Assembly: GCF_003086295.3 (NCBI RefSeq)
Contig: NC_092040.1
Coordinates: 7,564,001 to 7,628,000 of the forward strand
Reading direction: 5' to 3'
From: Arachis hypogaea
Lineage: Eukaryota; Streptophyta; Magnoliopsida; Fabales; Fabaceae
Length of the DNA: 64,000 bases
The position numbers and the translations under genes are program-made. Under the pieces are notes generated by a model. It worked only from the letters and a program-made list of their open reading frames with translations. It ran no database searches and had not been told where the DNA came from. Shown here piece by piece: positions 63,582 to 64,000 of the stretch. Within the stretch, counting starts at the first letter, position 1, and every line of letters begins with the position of its first letter.

Positions 63582-64000
63582 GATGTGAATAATGTATGAT
63601 TGTTTTCCATTGATTTAGTAGCTTTACTTTTAAATTTTAAAAAGAAAAAGAATGTATAATTTTTATATTTGAGAAATATATGAAGCTTTTCCTATTTATT
63701 AACAAGTTAAAGTGGTTAATAATGTTCATTTGTTGGCAAATTACAATTAATCAGATGGGAAGTGTATATGAAATAATATTATACATCTAAATTTTTTTAT
63801 TAACTAAATTTAACTAAATTAGTCTAATAATATAATAAAAATTGTTATAATTGACATTATTATAAATTTTATTATTTAATTTAGTTAAATTTAATTTATA
63901 AACAAACTTAAATGTGTAATATTAATCATGTAGAAGAGATATGCTTGAGATTTGTTAGGCAGGTTCTAGATTATGGCACTACCTTTATTCTAGAATAAGT
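63582..64000. other. 3' flank of P450 gene D
   Basis: AT-rich, with no further gene before the window ends. Confidence 0.5.

Overview
The window is plant nuclear DNA: very AT-rich intergenic sequence, GT-AG introns, long cytochrome P450 introns and dense nested transposons. Four CYP81-type P450 genes (the isoflavonoid-hydroxylase family) suggest a papilionoid legume. The style of the transposons and miniature elements makes Arachis (peanut) my best guess, but that is inference and was not checked against any database.

Layout. 138-5870 (minus strand) holds thirteen coding exons of a LisH/WD40 protein of the HOS15 type; its 3' exons lie beyond the left edge, and an RTE-type LINE fragment sits in one intron. 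5871-18970 is gene-poor and AT-rich, with a complete non-autonomous Mutator-like element (6642-8525, 9-bp target duplication), arrays of palindromic decamers and smaller repeats. Four P450 genes follow on the plus strand: A (18971-21058), B (43640-48517), C (50789-56580) and D (61982-63581). All are two-exon genes with the intron at the same place and phase, and all have intact heme, ExxR and I-helix motifs. A, B and C are close relatives; D is more divergent.

The 22.6 kb between A and B is almost all transposon. A minus-strand Ty1/copia element (21340-32392) is split by a 5.5 kb CACTA element (25854-31360). A Mutator-like element (about 33445-43350), with a decayed transposase gene and an antisense GRF zinc-finger gene, is split by a 3.9 kb CACTA element (37436-41307). 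Both CACTA elements carry intron-containing pieces of host genes: a mitochondrial SAM carrier, an NRT2 nitrate transporter and an ABCB transporter in the first, and V-ATPase subunit a in the second. A third CACTA element (58509-61165) lies between C and D and holds a decayed En/Spm-type transposase gene.

The introns of B and C are also insertion sites. B's intron holds a 9-bp-TSD miniature element and a Pack-MULE-like element. C's intron holds a 1.45 kb foldback and a palindromic tandem array. The expected biology is P450 hydroxylation of (iso)flavonoids in defence-related metabolism, next to a chromatin regulator, in a locus spread out by transposon insertion. I found no rRNA, tRNA or CRISPR feature.
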